Shown: positions 20,756 to 29,142 of the stretch, one piece after another
Numbering within the stretch: the first letter of the stretch is position 1
Layout: the number at the start of each line of letters is the position of its first letter
Position numbers and translations under genes: made by a program
Assembly: GCA_024743195.1 (NCBI GenBank)
Contig: JANSXE010000014.1
Span: forward strand, 37,742-101,741
Length of the DNA: 64,000 nt
DNA from: Alphaproteobacteria bacterium
GTDB lineage: Bacteria; Pseudomonadota; Alphaproteobacteria; UBA8366; Aestuariispiraceae
Reading direction: 5' to 3'
The notes under the pieces: generated by a model
Told to the model about the DNA's origin: nothing
Databases searched by the model: none
The model's input: the letters and a program-made list of their open reading frames with translations, nothing else

Positions 20756-21985
20756 ATGACCGCGCCGTCGCCCTTCGCGCCGAAGAGCTTTCCGAAACTG
20801 CCGCCGATCGACGGGGTCCGCCTCGGCGGCGTCTCCGCCGGGGTCAAGTACAAGGGGCGGCCCGATCTGTTCATGGCCGAACTGGAGCCGGGAACGGTCG
20901 TCGCGGGGGCGCTCACGCGCTCGCTCACCCGCTCGGCTCCCGTCGATTGGTGCGCCGAGGTGCTGAAGCGCGGGTCGGCGCGCGCCATCCTGGTCAACGC
21001 CGGCAACGCGAACGCCTTCACCGGCAAGGCCGGCGTGGAGGGAGTGCGCGTCATGGCGGACGCCGCCGCCGCCGAAGTCGGGTGCAAGCCGAAGGAGGTG
21101 CTGATCGCGTCCACCGGCGTGATCGGCGAGAAGCTGCCGGGCGAGCGCATCGCGAAGGCCGCGCCCAAGCTGCATCGCGCGCTCAGGAGCGACGGCTGGC
21201 CGCAGGCCGCGCGCGCCATCCTGACCACCGACACCTATCCGAAAGGCGCCAGCGCAACCTGCGAAATCGGCGGCGCGCCGGTGACGATCGCGGGGATCGC
21301 CAAAGGCTCCGGCATGATCGCGCCGGACATGGCGACGATGTTGGCCTTCGTCTTCACCGACGCCGCGCTGCCCAAGGAGGTGTTGCAGAAGCTGACCCGC
21401 AAGGCGGCCGACAAGAGCTTCAACTGCATGACCGTCGACAGCGACACCTCGACCAGCGACACGCTGATCGTCGCGGCGACCGGCAAGGCGGGCAACAAGA
21501 AGCCCAAGAAGGCCTCCGACAAGGCCTTGAAGGGCTTCCGCGAGGCCCTGCTGCAGGTCATGACCGATCTGGCGATCCAGGTGGCCAAGGACGGCGAGGG
21601 CGCGCAAAAGTTCATCACCATCGACGTGACCGGCGCCGTCTCCGACAAGTCCGCGCGGCGCATCGGCCTGTCGATCGCCAATTCGCCGCTGGTCAAGACC
21701 GCGATCGCCGGCGAGGACGCCAACTGGGGCCGCATCGTCATGGCCGTCGGCAAGGCGGGCGAGCGCGCCGACCGCGACCGGCTGACGGTGGCCGTCGGCG
21801 GCGTCGTCATCGCCGAGAAGGGCGAGGGCGTTCCGGACTATGACGAGGCTCCGGTGGCCGCGCATCTCAAGGGCCGGGAGATCGCGATCGCGGTCGATCT
21901 GGGGCTCGGCCGCGGCAAGGCGCGGGTTTGGACCTGCGACCTGACGCACGGCTATATCGACATCAACGCGGACTACCGCACCTGA
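20756..21985 (+). CDS. argJ: Bifunctional glutamate N-acetyltransferase / N-acetylglutamate synthase
   Basis: This encodes 409 residues from ATG 20756. ArgJ transfers acetyl groups between N-acetylornithine and glutamate in arginine synthesis. The self-cleavage region [18 protein letters not shown] contains the conserved Met-Ala-Thr, whose threonine becomes the N-terminal nucleophile of the beta chain. Other family segments are [34 protein letters not shown] and GEDANWGRI. Its TGA overlaps the downstream mutT-like ATG (TGATG), the argJ-mutT arrangement common in alphaproteobacteria. Confidence 0.96.
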   Translation: MTAPSPFAPKSFPKLPPIDGVRLGGVSAGVKYKGRPDLFMAELEPGTVVAGALTRSLTRSAPVDWCAEVLKRGSARAILVNAGNANAFTGKAGVEGVRVMADAAAAEVGCKPKEVLIASTGVIGEKLPGERIAKAAPKLHRALRSDGWPQAARAILTTDTYPKGASATCEIGGAPVTIAGIAKGSGMIAPDMATMLAFVFTDAALPKEVLQKLTRKAADKSFNCMTVDSDTSTSDTLIVAATGKAGNKKPKKASDKALKGFREALLQVMTDLAIQVAKDGEGAQKFITIDVTGAVSDKSARRIGLSIANSPLVKTAIAGEDANWGRIVMAVGKAGERADRDRLTVAVGGVVIAEKGEGVPDYDEAPVAAHLKGREIAIAVDLGLGRGKARVWTCDLTHGYIDINADYRT

Positions 21986-22452
21986 TGGGCGCGCCGATGC
22001 AGGAGCAGGACGGGGGCTGCTGGCAGGCGGGCGCCCGCGCGCCCGGCGCAGTGGCGCGCACCGTGCTGGTGGCCGCGGCCGCGCTGGTCGATCCGGACGG
22101 GCGGGTCCTGATCGCGAAGCGGCCGGCGGGCAAGGCGATGGCCGGCCTGTGGGAGTTCCCCGGCGGCAAGGTGGAAGCCGGGGAGACGCCGGAGGCGACC
22201 CTGATCCGGGAGCTCAAGGAGGAGCTCGGGATCGACACGCGGGCGAGCTGCCTCGCGCCGGTCGCCTTCGCCAGCCACTCCTATGAGGAGTTCCATCTGC
22301 TGATGCCGGTCTTCGCCTGCCGAATCTGGCAGGGGGAGCCGCAGGCGCTGGAGCATGAGGCGCTCGCCTGGGTCAAGCCGGCGCGGCTGCGCGACTATCC
22401 CATGCCCCCGGCGGACGAGCCGCTGATCGGTCTCTTGCGGGATCTGCTATAG
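21985..22452 (+). CDS. mutT: Nudix hydrolase, MutT-type (8-oxo-dGTP diphosphatase)
   Basis: This encodes 155 residues from ATG 21985, coupled to argJ by a one-base overlap. The Nudix box is intact: GGKVEAGETPEATLIRELKE followed by ELG. LWEFPGG before it and AKRPAGKAMAGLW are typical of MutT. It probably hydrolyses 8-oxo-dGTP to limit mutagenesis. A 25-residue N-terminal extension is unusual, and a start at the second Met (residue 5) is also possible. The convergent yqeY gene begins 15 nt beyond. Confidence 0.88.
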   Translation: MGAPMQEQDGGCWQAGARAPGAVARTVLVAAAALVDPDGRVLIAKRPAGKAMAGLWEFPGGKVEAGETPEATLIRELKEELGIDTRASCLAPVAFASHSYEEFHLLMPVFACRIWQGEPQALEHEALAWVKPARLRDYPMPPADEPLIGLLRDLL

Positions 22453-22467
22453 GGCGAGCCGGGCTCG

Positions 22468-22935
22468 TCAGCCGCCAAGCGACTGCTTGACCAACCCCGA
22501 GGCCTTGCCGAAATCCATGCGGCCGGCGTAGCGGCTGCGCAGTTCGGCCATCACCTTGCCCATCTCCTTCAGGCTGCCGGCGCCGAGATCGGCGACGACG
22601 AGCGCGACCGCCTCGCGCACCTCCTCCTCGCTGAGCTGGGTCGGCAGAAAGCGGCGGATCACGTCGATTTCCGCCTGTTCCTGCTCGGCCAGTTCGAGGC
22701 GGCCGCCCTGCTCATACATCGCGATGGAGTCCTCGCGCTGCTTCACCATGGACTGCAGCATCTGGAGGATCTCGTCGTCGGAGATGCGGCCGTCCTCGCT
22801 CTTGCCGCGGGCGGCGATGTCCCGATCCTTGAGCGCCGCCAGGATGAGGCGCAGGGTCGAGATGGCGCGCTGATCCTTCGCGCGCATCGCCTCTTTCAAG
22901 GCTTCGTTCAATCGGTTGCGAAGCGTGTCCGCCAT
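22468..22935 (-). CDS. GatB/YqeY domain protein
   Basis: This encodes 155 residues from ATG 22935. The sequence is typical of YqeY: LRNRLNEALKEAMRAKDQRA, LRLILAALKDRDIAARG, MVKQREDSIAMYEQGGR, EIDVIRRFLPTQLSEEEV and a C-terminal MGKVMAELRSRYAGRMDFGK. It shares the tRNA-binding tail fold of the GatB amidotransferase subunit; its physiological role is unclear. It is divergent from carA, convergent with mutT, and monocistronic. Confidence 0.93.
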   Translation of the reverse strand: MADTLRNRLNEALKEAMRAKDQRAISTLRLILAALKDRDIAARGKSEDGRISDDEILQMLQSMVKQREDSIAMYEQGGRLELAEQEQAEIDVIRRFLPTQLSEEEVREAVALVVADLGAGSLKEMGKVMAELRSRYAGRMDFGKASGLVKQSLGG

Positions 22936-23076
22936 GGCGCTGCCCCTCGCGTGAGACGTCGACGCCGGGCGTTCTTCCGGCCGGCTGCGCACGATATGGG
23001 AAAGGCGTCGGGCGCGCAACCAATGCCGGGCGGACTAAAGCATTGATCCAATTGAATTGTCGAAAATGGCGCGATC

Positions 23077-23105
23077 TTGACCCGGCGCCCGCCTTGGCCT
23101 ATCAC
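23077..23105 (+). promoter_or_regulatory. carA: Sigma-70-type promoter of carA
   Basis: TTGACC (23077-23082) and TATCAC (23100-23105) have a 17-nt spacer. Predicted start near 23112, about 45 nt before the carA ATG. Confidence 0.6.
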
Positions 23106-23156
23106 TCGCCCGCTCCGCGCTCGCTTCGCCGGGGCCTGTCCAGCGGAGATCGCCCC

Positions 23157-24374
23157 ATGACCGACGCGCCGAGCGCCTCTGCCGCCTCCACCGAGACACC
23201 CGATTTTCCCGCTCAGCCGGACGGCGCGACCGCGGCGCTGGTGCTGGCGGATGGGACGGTCTTCTGGGGGCGCGGGGTCGGCGCGGCGACGACCAAGGTG
23301 GGCGAAGTCTGCTTCAACACCGCGATGACCGGCTATCAGGAAATCCTGACCGACCCGTCCTACGCCGGCCAGATCGTCACCTTCACCTTCCCCCATATCG
23401 GCAATGTCGGCGCCAACATGGAGGATGTGGAGACGACGACGCCTGCGGTCTGCGGCGCCGTGCTGCGCGCCGACGTCACGGAGCCGTCGAACTTCCGCGC
23501 CGTCTCGCATCTCGACGGCTGGCTGAAGGCGCACGACCTGCCGGCCGTCGCGGGCGTCGACACCCGCGCGCTGACCCGCCGCATCCGCGATCGGGGCGCG
23601 CCGAACGGCGCGCTGCAGCACGCCCCGGACGGCGTCATCGATCTGGCGGCGCTGTGGCGCATGGCGCGCGACTGGCCGGGGCTGGAAGGCATGGACCTCG
23701 CCAAAGGCGTCTCCTGCACCCAGCCCTATGAGTGGACCGAGACGCTGTGGACGTTGGGCGCGGGCTACGGCGCGCTCGACGCGCCGCGCCATCACGTCGT
23801 GGCGGTCGATTACGGGATCAAGCGCAACATCCTGCGCAATCTCGCGGCGCTGGGCTGCAAGGTGACCGTGCTGCCCGCGACCGCGGGCGCCGACGACATC
23901 CTGCGCCGCAAGCCGGACGGGGTGTTCCTGTCCAACGGGCCGGGCGACCCGGCCGCGACGGGGGAATACGCCGTGCCGGCCATCAAGGCGGTCGTGGACT
24001 CGGGCGTCCCGACCTTCGGGATCTGCCTCGGCCATCAGATGCTGGCGCTGGCGCTCGGCGCGAAGACCGAGAAGATGCATCTCGGCCATCACGGCGCCAA
24101 CCATCCGATCAAGGATCTGACCACCGGCAAGGTGGAGATCACGAGCCAGAATCACGGGTTCGTCGTCAATCGCGACAGCCTGCCGGACGGCGTGGAGGAG
24201 ACCCACTACTCGCTGTTCGACGGCTCGCTGGCGGGCGTCCGGTTGAAGGATCGCCCGGTCTTTTCGGTTCAGTACCATCCGGAGGCGTCGCCCGGCCCGC
24301 AGGACAGCCACTATCTCTTCAAGCGCTTCGTCGACCTGATCGAGAAGGCGAAGGCCGCGGCGGAACCCGCCTGA
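23157..24374 (+). CDS. carA: Carbamoyl-phosphate synthase small (glutaminase) subunit
   Basis: This encodes 405 residues from ATG 23157. It hydrolyses glutamine and channels ammonia to CarB for pyrimidine and arginine synthesis. The glutaminase triad is visible: Cys in FGICLGHQML, and His and Glu in QYHPEASPGPQD. The N-terminal domain has FNTAMTGYQEILTDPSYAGQ and PHIGNVGAN. An extra N-terminal stretch of about 22 residues (Ala/Ser/Thr-rich) precedes the conserved domain. carB is not in the window. It ends 6 nt from a convergent gene. Confidence 0.97.
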   Translation: MTDAPSASAASTETPDFPAQPDGATAALVLADGTVFWGRGVGAATTKVGEVCFNTAMTGYQEILTDPSYAGQIVTFTFPHIGNVGANMEDVETTTPAVCGAVLRADVTEPSNFRAVSHLDGWLKAHDLPAVAGVDTRALTRRIRDRGAPNGALQHAPDGVIDLAALWRMARDWPGLEGMDLAKGVSCTQPYEWTETLWTLGAGYGALDAPRHHVVAVDYGIKRNILRNLAALGCKVTVLPATAGADDILRRKPDGVFLSNGPGDPAATGEYAVPAIKAVVDSGVPTFGICLGHQMLALALGAKTEKMHLGHHGANHPIKDLTTGKVEITSQNHGFVVNRDSLPDGVEETHYSLFDGSLAGVRLKDRPVFSVQYHPEASPGPQDSHYLFKRFVDLIEKAKAAAEPA

Positions 24375-24380
24375 GCCGCG

Positions 24381-24674
24381 TCAGCCGCCGCCCGGCGGAT
24401 GCTGGCTGCGGCACAGCGCGTCGGCGCGCGACTTGAAGAGCGCCTCCTGCTCCTGCGTGATCACGCCGTCGGCGCGCATACCGTCGATATCGTCGAAGCG
24501 CCCCGCCCGGCAGGCGAGATAGGCGGCCTCCGCCGGGTCGGCGCTTTCCGCGACCTCCTCCGCCGGGAACAGGCGATCCCGCTCGTACCAGACCAGGAAG
24601 GCGGCCGCTGCGAGAAACAGGGCGAAGGCGACGACGCGCGCGCCACGCCCGTCGAGCGGCGAGGCGTCCGCCAT
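24381..24674 (-). CDS. Small single-pass membrane protein in the formate dehydrogenase accessory operon
   Basis: This encodes 97 residues. One transmembrane helix (about 13-30, VVAFALFLAAAAFLVWY) is followed by a soluble tail with YLACRAGRFDDIDGMRADGV and ITQEQEALFKSRADALC. Two cysteines could bind a metal or form a disulphide if periplasmic. I do not recognise a family. It is the last gene of a five-gene minus operon, 5 nt after the DUF6494-like gene, so it probably serves the same process. Confidence 0.65.
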   Translation of the reverse strand: MADASPLDGRGARVVAFALFLAAAAFLVWYERDRLFPAEEVAESADPAEAAYLACRAGRFDDIDGMRADGVITQEQEALFKSRADALCRSQHPPGGG

Positions 24675-24679
24675 CCCGG

Positions 24680-24886
24680 CTACTCCAGTTCCAGGGCGCC
24701 GTCGATCTCGACGTCGAGCCCGACGCCCGCGACGGTGAGCCGGACCTGCGCGGCCAGCGGTTTCGAGGCGTCGATCGTCCCCGCCTCGATCGCCGCCCGG
24801 ACGGCCTGTTCGATCTCGCGCTGCGAGGTCACGCCGACCTTCTTCAGGAACTTGCGCACGCTCATATTGAAGGCGTCTTCGTTCAT
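24680..24886 (-). CDS. DUF6494-like small protein
   Basis: This encodes 68 residues from ATG 24886 with GGAG upstream. The start MNEDAFNMSVRKFLKKVGVT, then SQREIEQAVRAAIEAG, and the ending VGLDVEIDGALELE match what I recall of the DUF6494 family, small proteins of unknown function near formate dehydrogenase and related redox genes. It appears to be a helix-helix-beta domain. It lies 33 nt after the DUF6352-like gene. Confidence 0.75.
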   Translation of the reverse strand: MNEDAFNMSVRKFLKKVGVTSQREIEQAVRAAIEAGTIDASKPLAAQVRLTVAGVGLDVEIDGALELE

Positions 24887-24919
24887 CCCGTTGCTCCGTT
24901 CTTGTATGGCCGGTCGGAC

Positions 24920-25939
24920 CTAGTCCGCGGTCAGCGGCAGATTGACCAGCAGGTTCTGCGGTTTCATTCGCACCAGATTGTCGGGCGTCATCGACAGCCC
25001 GAGATAGATCGGCCGGCCGCGCACCCGCTCGATCACGGCCGCCTCTTCCTTGATTTCCAGCCGGAACAGCGACAGAAGCCGCGCCAGCATGTCCTCCGAC
25101 GCCTCCTCACCCCGATAGAGGGTATTGAGCAGCGCCGTCGAGTCCGCGTCGAGGCCCGTGTGCCAGACCCAGCGCTCGTCCCGGATCGACTGCACCGGGT
25201 GGATTCGGCTCTCGAGCTGGAAGAAATGCGCGATCCATTTCTCCATCACGCGGCAGAAGGCGTCCAGCCCGGGCCGCGCGAAGGTTAGGTCGAGCACCGT
25301 GTCGAACCGGTCGGACCGGTCCCAATAGGCGCCCGCCGTCTCCTCGCCGAGGACGTCCATGTCCACGTCGCGCATCGGCGCGTTGCTCTCCTTCAACAGC
25401 CGGCCGAGATCGCCGAAGCCGCCCGTGGTCGCCAGCCGCTCCACGGTCTCGGCGTCGCCCAGCATGATCTGCCCGTCCTGGATCGTCACGCGCTGGGTGC
25501 GGAAGAAGAGCTCGCCGGCGCGCGCCTGCAGCGGATTGTCGACGCCGTCCAGGACGCCGCGCAGGATCGCGTGCACCAGATGGTCGAGGAAGAGCTGCGG
25601 GATCGGCCCGGGCGGATCCGTCACCAGCCGGCGGTAGGCGGCCTCCAGACTCGCGCTTTCCGCCAGCAGGTCGCGGAAGGGCAGGAAGACTTCATAGTTC
25701 TCGCGCGCGTCCGGGTCGGCAAGCTTCGCCAGGTCCGCTTCGCCGACCGCCTTGCGCGGATTGTCCAGCAAGGCGGCATGAAGCGCGCGCTCGGCGGCGC
25801 AGGCCTCCTCCGGCGGGCGGATCTCCGGCCGATCCAGATAGGCGCGCAGGAAGGCCTCCGTCACCTGATGGCGGCCGTCCGGGCCGCGCGTCAGCAGGCC
25901 ATGACCGGCGCTTACCCAGAAATCCCGTGCGGTGCTCAT
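24920..25939 (-). CDS. DUF6352 family protein
   Basis: This encodes 339 residues, mostly helical and cytoplasmic. The N-terminus (DFWVSAGHGLLTRGPDGRH, then VTEAFLRAYLDRPEI) and later FDTVLDLTFARPGLDAFCRV and MTPDNLVRMKPQNLLVNLP match the DUF6352 family as I recall it. No catalytic motif is evident. ATG 25939 overlaps the previous stop (ATGA), so synthesis is coupled to the DUF6505-like protein. Homologues usually sit beside formate dehydrogenase genes, suggesting a maturation or assembly role; that is inference. Confidence 0.8.
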   Translation of the reverse strand: MSTARDFWVSAGHGLLTRGPDGRHQVTEAFLRAYLDRPEIRPPEEACAAERALHAALLDNPRKAVGEADLAKLADPDARENYEVFLPFRDLLAESASLEAAYRRLVTDPPGPIPQLFLDHLVHAILRGVLDGVDNPLQARAGELFFRTQRVTIQDGQIMLGDAETVERLATTGGFGDLGRLLKESNAPMRDVDMDVLGEETAGAYWDRSDRFDTVLDLTFARPGLDAFCRVMEKWIAHFFQLESRIHPVQSIRDERWVWHTGLDADSTALLNTLYRGEEASEDMLARLLSLFRLEIKEEAAVIERVRGRPIYLGLSMTPDNLVRMKPQNLLVNLPLTAD

Positions 25940-26466
25940 GCGCCGCGCTCCTCCCCGTCATCCTCGGCGTCGTCCGGAACCAGGGTCCAGACGCGGCTGT
26001 GATCCAACCCGCTCGGGCGCGCGACGGCGCGGAAGCGCTCGACCAGCCCCTCGTCGCCGAAAGCCCGCTCGACCGCCAACAACTGCCCCGGCGCATGCTC
26101 GACGCACAGGCTTTCGGCGAAGGCGATCTCCTCGCGGGCGACCGGCAGGGCGGCGGCCGCATCGGGCGCGCCCCAGGCTTCCACGAAGTGTGACGCCAAC
26201 GCCTGCGTCGCGACCTCCGCATCCTCGTCGGCGACGCGCGCCACCTGCACCAGCGTGGCGCGCCCGAAACTCCCGAGCCCCAGGAAGGTCTGGGCGAAGG
26301 CGATCAGGTCGCGCCCCTTCAAGGCCGCGGGGTCGGCGTCCGCAAAGGCGAAGGCGCCGGACACGGCGATCTCCCCCGGCGCCGCGGGCGCCTCGAAGAT
26401 GTGGGCGTCCGACTGGTCGAGGCGGATCACCCGCGGCAGCTTGCGCATCGACGCCGCCCCGGTCAT
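25936..26466 (-). CDS. DUF6505 family protein
   Basis: This encodes 176 residues from ATG 26466, whose ATGA overlaps the upstream stop; a second ATG at 26448 (MRKLPRVIRLDQSD) matches the start seen in relatives and is a real alternative. The core has IAVSGAFAFADADPAALKG and FLGLGSFGRATLVQVARV, then a helical part. No enzymatic motif is seen. It is sandwiched with 4-nt overlaps between the ligase-like and DUF6352-like genes, suggesting equal production of the three proteins. Confidence 0.8.
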   Translation of the reverse strand: MTGAASMRKLPRVIRLDQSDAHIFEAPAAPGEIAVSGAFAFADADPAALKGRDLIAFAQTFLGLGSFGRATLVQVARVADEDAEVATQALASHFVEAWGAPDAAAALPVAREEIAFAESLCVEHAPGQLLAVERAFGDEGLVERFRAVARPSGLDHSRVWTLVPDDAEDDGEERGA

Positions 26467-27269
26467 GCGCCGGCGCCGGGGACGGCCTTCGGGACGGCGG
26501 GCTCGAAGGCGCGGGCGGCGGAAAGTCGGCGCTCCGCGCCGTCCACCAGGATGCGCATGGCGCCGTCCTCCGCAACGCCGGCGGCGCGGGCGGTGAGGCG
26601 CTGTCCGGTCCCCTCGGAGCCGTCCGGCGGGGGGAAGGCGTAGGGGGCCTCCACGCCGGCCATGCGCTCCTCCCAGGCGGCGGCGACGCGGGCGAGGCCG
26701 TCGGTCTCCCAGCGGTGCAGCCAACTCAGGAAATGCCGGGCGAAGCTTTCGAGAATCTCCTTCGGCGACACCTCGCCGGCGCCTTCCTCGAACAGGTTGG
26801 TGCGGCCCATGTCGAGGCCCGGATCCTCCGGCAGGTCGCCGACGAGCGCCAACTCGAAGCCCACCGTCATCCAGTCGGGGACCGCCGCGGGATCGGTCGT
26901 TGCGCTGGCGTAGGTCATGCGCCCGCCTTTCGCCCCGTTGATCAGAATCCGGTCGGGCCAGCCGAACAGCACGCCGATCTGGGCGGGCAGCGTCGCGCCC
27001 AACGCGTCGTTCAGCGCGATCATCGCGACGTAGATGATCTCCGCCGACTTGGCGAAGGGCGTCTCGGGCGCGAGCGCGAGCGCCGCCTTGGCCCGGTCGG
27101 GACGAACCGCGAAGAAGAGGTCGCCCGCCTCGGCCGCGCCCCGCGCGGCGCGGGCCGCCGCCTCCGCCGCCGGGTCCAGATGGCCCGGCAGGGGGTGCGC
27201 GGTGAAAAGCGGCGGCAGGTCCAGCCGCTCGTCCGGCTCAAGGCCCTCGATATGCGGTGCGTCGCTCAC
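26463..27269 (-). CDS. Degenerate biotin/lipoate-protein-ligase-like protein (DUF4444 type)
   Basis: This encodes 268 residues from GTG 27269, with GGGAG 6 nt upstream. The fold resembles biotin/lipoate ligases: residues 101-119 (LFGWPDRILINGAKGGRMT) align with the ligase core K-W-P-N-D...K..G. However, the catalytic lysine position is Gly103 and the Asn-Asp pair is Asp106-Arg107. The GRGRxGR loop is also missing. A C-terminal SH3-like segment (GTGQRLTARAAGVAEDG, MRILVDGAERRLS) remains. It is probably not a conventional ligase; it may bind an adenylate, a cofactor or a partner. First gene of the minus operon, divergent from the regulator at 27340. Confidence 0.75.
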   Translation of the reverse strand: MSDAPHIEGLEPDERLDLPPLFTAHPLPGHLDPAAEAAARAARGAAEAGDLFFAVRPDRAKAALALAPETPFAKSAEIIYVAMIALNDALGATLPAQIGVLFGWPDRILINGAKGGRMTYASATTDPAAVPDWMTVGFELALVGDLPEDPGLDMGRTNLFEEGAGEVSPKEILESFARHFLSWLHRWETDGLARVAAAWEERMAGVEAPYAFPPPDGSEGTGQRLTARAAGVAEDGAMRILVDGAERRLSAARAFEPAVPKAVPGAGA

Positions 27270-27339
27270 GTCGTCTCCCGTCCCGCAGGCTGCGCTGCAT
27301 GCTTTTCGTCGGCCTCTCAGGGGCTTAGACTTCCGCCCC

Positions 27340-28266
27340 ATGCCGACGAGCCATCTCATGACCACCGACGAGGTCGCCGCCTATTTGCGCATTAAGGAGC
27401 GCAAGGTCTACGACTTGGTCAAGTCCGGCAAGATTCCTTGCACCCGGGTGACGGGCAAGCTTCTGTTTCCGAAGCCGCTGATCGACCTTTGGGTCGCGGC
27501 CGAGACGACCGGCGGCGCCGGCCTGTCGCTCGCGCCGCGGCCGTTGATCGCGGCCGGCAGCCACGACCCGCTGCTGGCCTGGGCGCTGGGGGAAAGCGGC
27601 GCCGGGATCGCCACGCTGTTCGACGGCAGCCTTGGCGGCATCGAACGCTACATCCGCCGCGAGGCCCTGTTTTGCGGCTTCCATCTGCCGCCGGAGGCGA
27701 TCGCCGCCGGCGCAGGGGGCGAGCAGGGCGGCGCCGACGGCGACGGCGCGCCGAAACTGCTGGCAGACGCGGAGGCAGCGGCCGGCGCGACCGTCGTGAT
27801 CGAGTGGGCGCGGCGCATGCAGGGGCTGATCCTGCCGGTCGGCAACCCCGCGCGCGTCGCGGGCCTGCGCGATCTGGTGGAGCGGCGCCTGACCGTGAAG
27901 CTGCGTCAGGCGGAGGCCGGCAGCCGCATGCTGCTGGAGGCGCTGCTGCGCCGCGCCGGGCTCGCGCCCAACGCCTTGCAGTCGGCCGATCCGATCGCGC
28001 GCACCGAAACCGACGCCGCCGCCGCGGTGGCCGAAGGGCTCTCGGACGCCGCGTTCGGCGTCGAATCGGCGGCCAAGCGATTCGGTCTCGCCTTCGCGCC
28101 GCTGGCGCAGGAGCGCTACGACCTCGCAATCGATCGGCGCGACTATTTCGAACCGCCCTTCCAGGCGCTGCTCGCCTTCGCGCGCACCCGCCGTTTCCAG
28201 GAGGAGGCGCAGCGGCTCGGCGGGTACGACGTCGCCGGCCTGGGGCGCGTCGTCTTCAACGGATAA
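27340..28266 (+). CDS. One-component regulator: excisionase-type HTH plus periplasmic-binding-protein-like sensor
   Basis: This encodes 308 residues from ATG 27340 (ATG 27358 is also possible). Residues 6-50 form an excisionase/MerR-like helix-turn-helix (MTTDEVAAYLRIKERKVYDL, then GKLLFPKPLIDLWV). Residues 75-300 resemble the molybdate/tungstate-type binding-protein fold (SHDPLLAWAL, GSLGGIERYIRRE, and a later YDLAIDRRDYFEPPFQALL). This is the layout of regulators that sense an oxyanion directly. It is convergent with tupABC and divergent from the accessory operon, so it may control both in response to tungstate or molybdate. The ligand is inferred. Confidence 0.8.
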   Translation: MPTSHLMTTDEVAAYLRIKERKVYDLVKSGKIPCTRVTGKLLFPKPLIDLWVAAETTGGAGLSLAPRPLIAAGSHDPLLAWALGESGAGIATLFDGSLGGIERYIRREALFCGFHLPPEAIAAGAGGEQGGADGDGAPKLLADAEAAAGATVVIEWARRMQGLILPVGNPARVAGLRDLVERRLTVKLRQAEAGSRMLLEALLRRAGLAPNALQSADPIARTETDAAAAVAEGLSDAAFGVESAAKRFGLAFAPLAQERYDLAIDRRDYFEPPFQALLAFARTRRFQEEAQRLGGYDVAGLGRVVFNG

Positions 28267-28287
28267 GGGCGACCCGCCGCGTGATCG

Positions 28288-29142
28288 TCAGCTCTGACCG
28301 CCCGCGTTGGGGAAGAAAAGCTGCTCGCCGCCGCGCTTGTAGCCAGCGATCAGTTTCTGGCCCTCGGGCGAGATCAGCCAGTCGACGAACTGCTGGGCCA
28401 GATCCTGCTTCACGTGGCCGAACGTCTCCTTCGACACCGCGATCACGCCGTACTGGTTGAACAGCTTCGCGTCTCCCTCGCTGACGATCCTGTAATCCCC
28501 CTTGTTCTCGAAGGCGAGCCAGGTGGCGCGGTCCGTCATCGCATAGGCGCCCATGCCGACGGCCGTGTTCAATGTCGCGCCCATGCCGGAGCCGGTCTCC
28601 CGGCGCCAGGCGCCGTCGGTCTCCACGCCGGCGGCCTTCCACAGGCTGACCTCGCGCTTGTGGGTGCCGCTGTCGTCGCCGCGCGACGCGAAGGGCGCTT
28701 GCGCCGTCGCGATCGCCCGAAGCGCCGCGTCGACGCCGTCCGTCCCGGCGACGCCGGCGGGATCGTGCTTCGGCCCGACCAGCACGAAGTCGTTGTACAT
28801 GACGTCGAAGCGCTCGACGCCGAAGCCGTCGGCGACGAACGCCTCCTCCGACGGCTTGTGATGGACGAAGAGAACGTCGGCGTCGCCGTTGCGCGCCAGC
28901 CGGATCGCCTGGCCGGTGCCGACGGCGACGACCCGGACCTCGACGCCGGTCTTCGCCTCGAACTTGGGCAGCAAATGATCGAACAGGCCGGAATTCGCCG
29001 TCGAGGTGGTGGAGGCGACGGTGATGAACCTCTCGCCGGCGTGCGCGGCCGGACCGCCGAGCGCCAGCCCGGCGGCGAGCGCCGCTCCGGCGGCGGCCAA
29101 GGCTGCACGGCGGGACAGAGAGGCGAAAACGAGGGTCAGCAT
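28288..29142 (-). CDS. tupA: Tungstate ABC transporter, substrate-binding protein
   Basis: This encodes 284 residues. A Sec or Tat-like signal (LSRRAALAAAGAALAAGLAL) precedes the mature domain. TupA hallmarks are VASTTSTANSGLFDHLLPKF, VGTGQAIRLARNGDADVLF and MYNDFVLVGPKHDPAGVAG, with the Thr-Thr-Ser oxyanion site at the start. It captures tungstate (possibly also molybdate) in the periplasm. The gene order tupB-tupC-tupA on the minus strand has 4-nt or greater overlaps between genes. Its presence next to formate dehydrogenase suggests a tungsten-capable enzyme; this is inference. Confidence 0.9.
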   Translation of the reverse strand: MLTLVFASLSRRAALAAAGAALAAGLALGGPAAHAGERFITVASTTSTANSGLFDHLLPKFEAKTGVEVRVVAVGTGQAIRLARNGDADVLFVHHKPSEEAFVADGFGVERFDVMYNDFVLVGPKHDPAGVAGTDGVDAALRAIATAQAPFASRGDDSGTHKREVSLWKAAGVETDGAWRRETGSGMGATLNTAVGMGAYAMTDRATWLAFENKGDYRIVSEGDAKLFNQYGVIAVSKETFGHVKQDLAQQFVDWLISPEGQKLIAGYKRGGEQLFFPNAGGQS

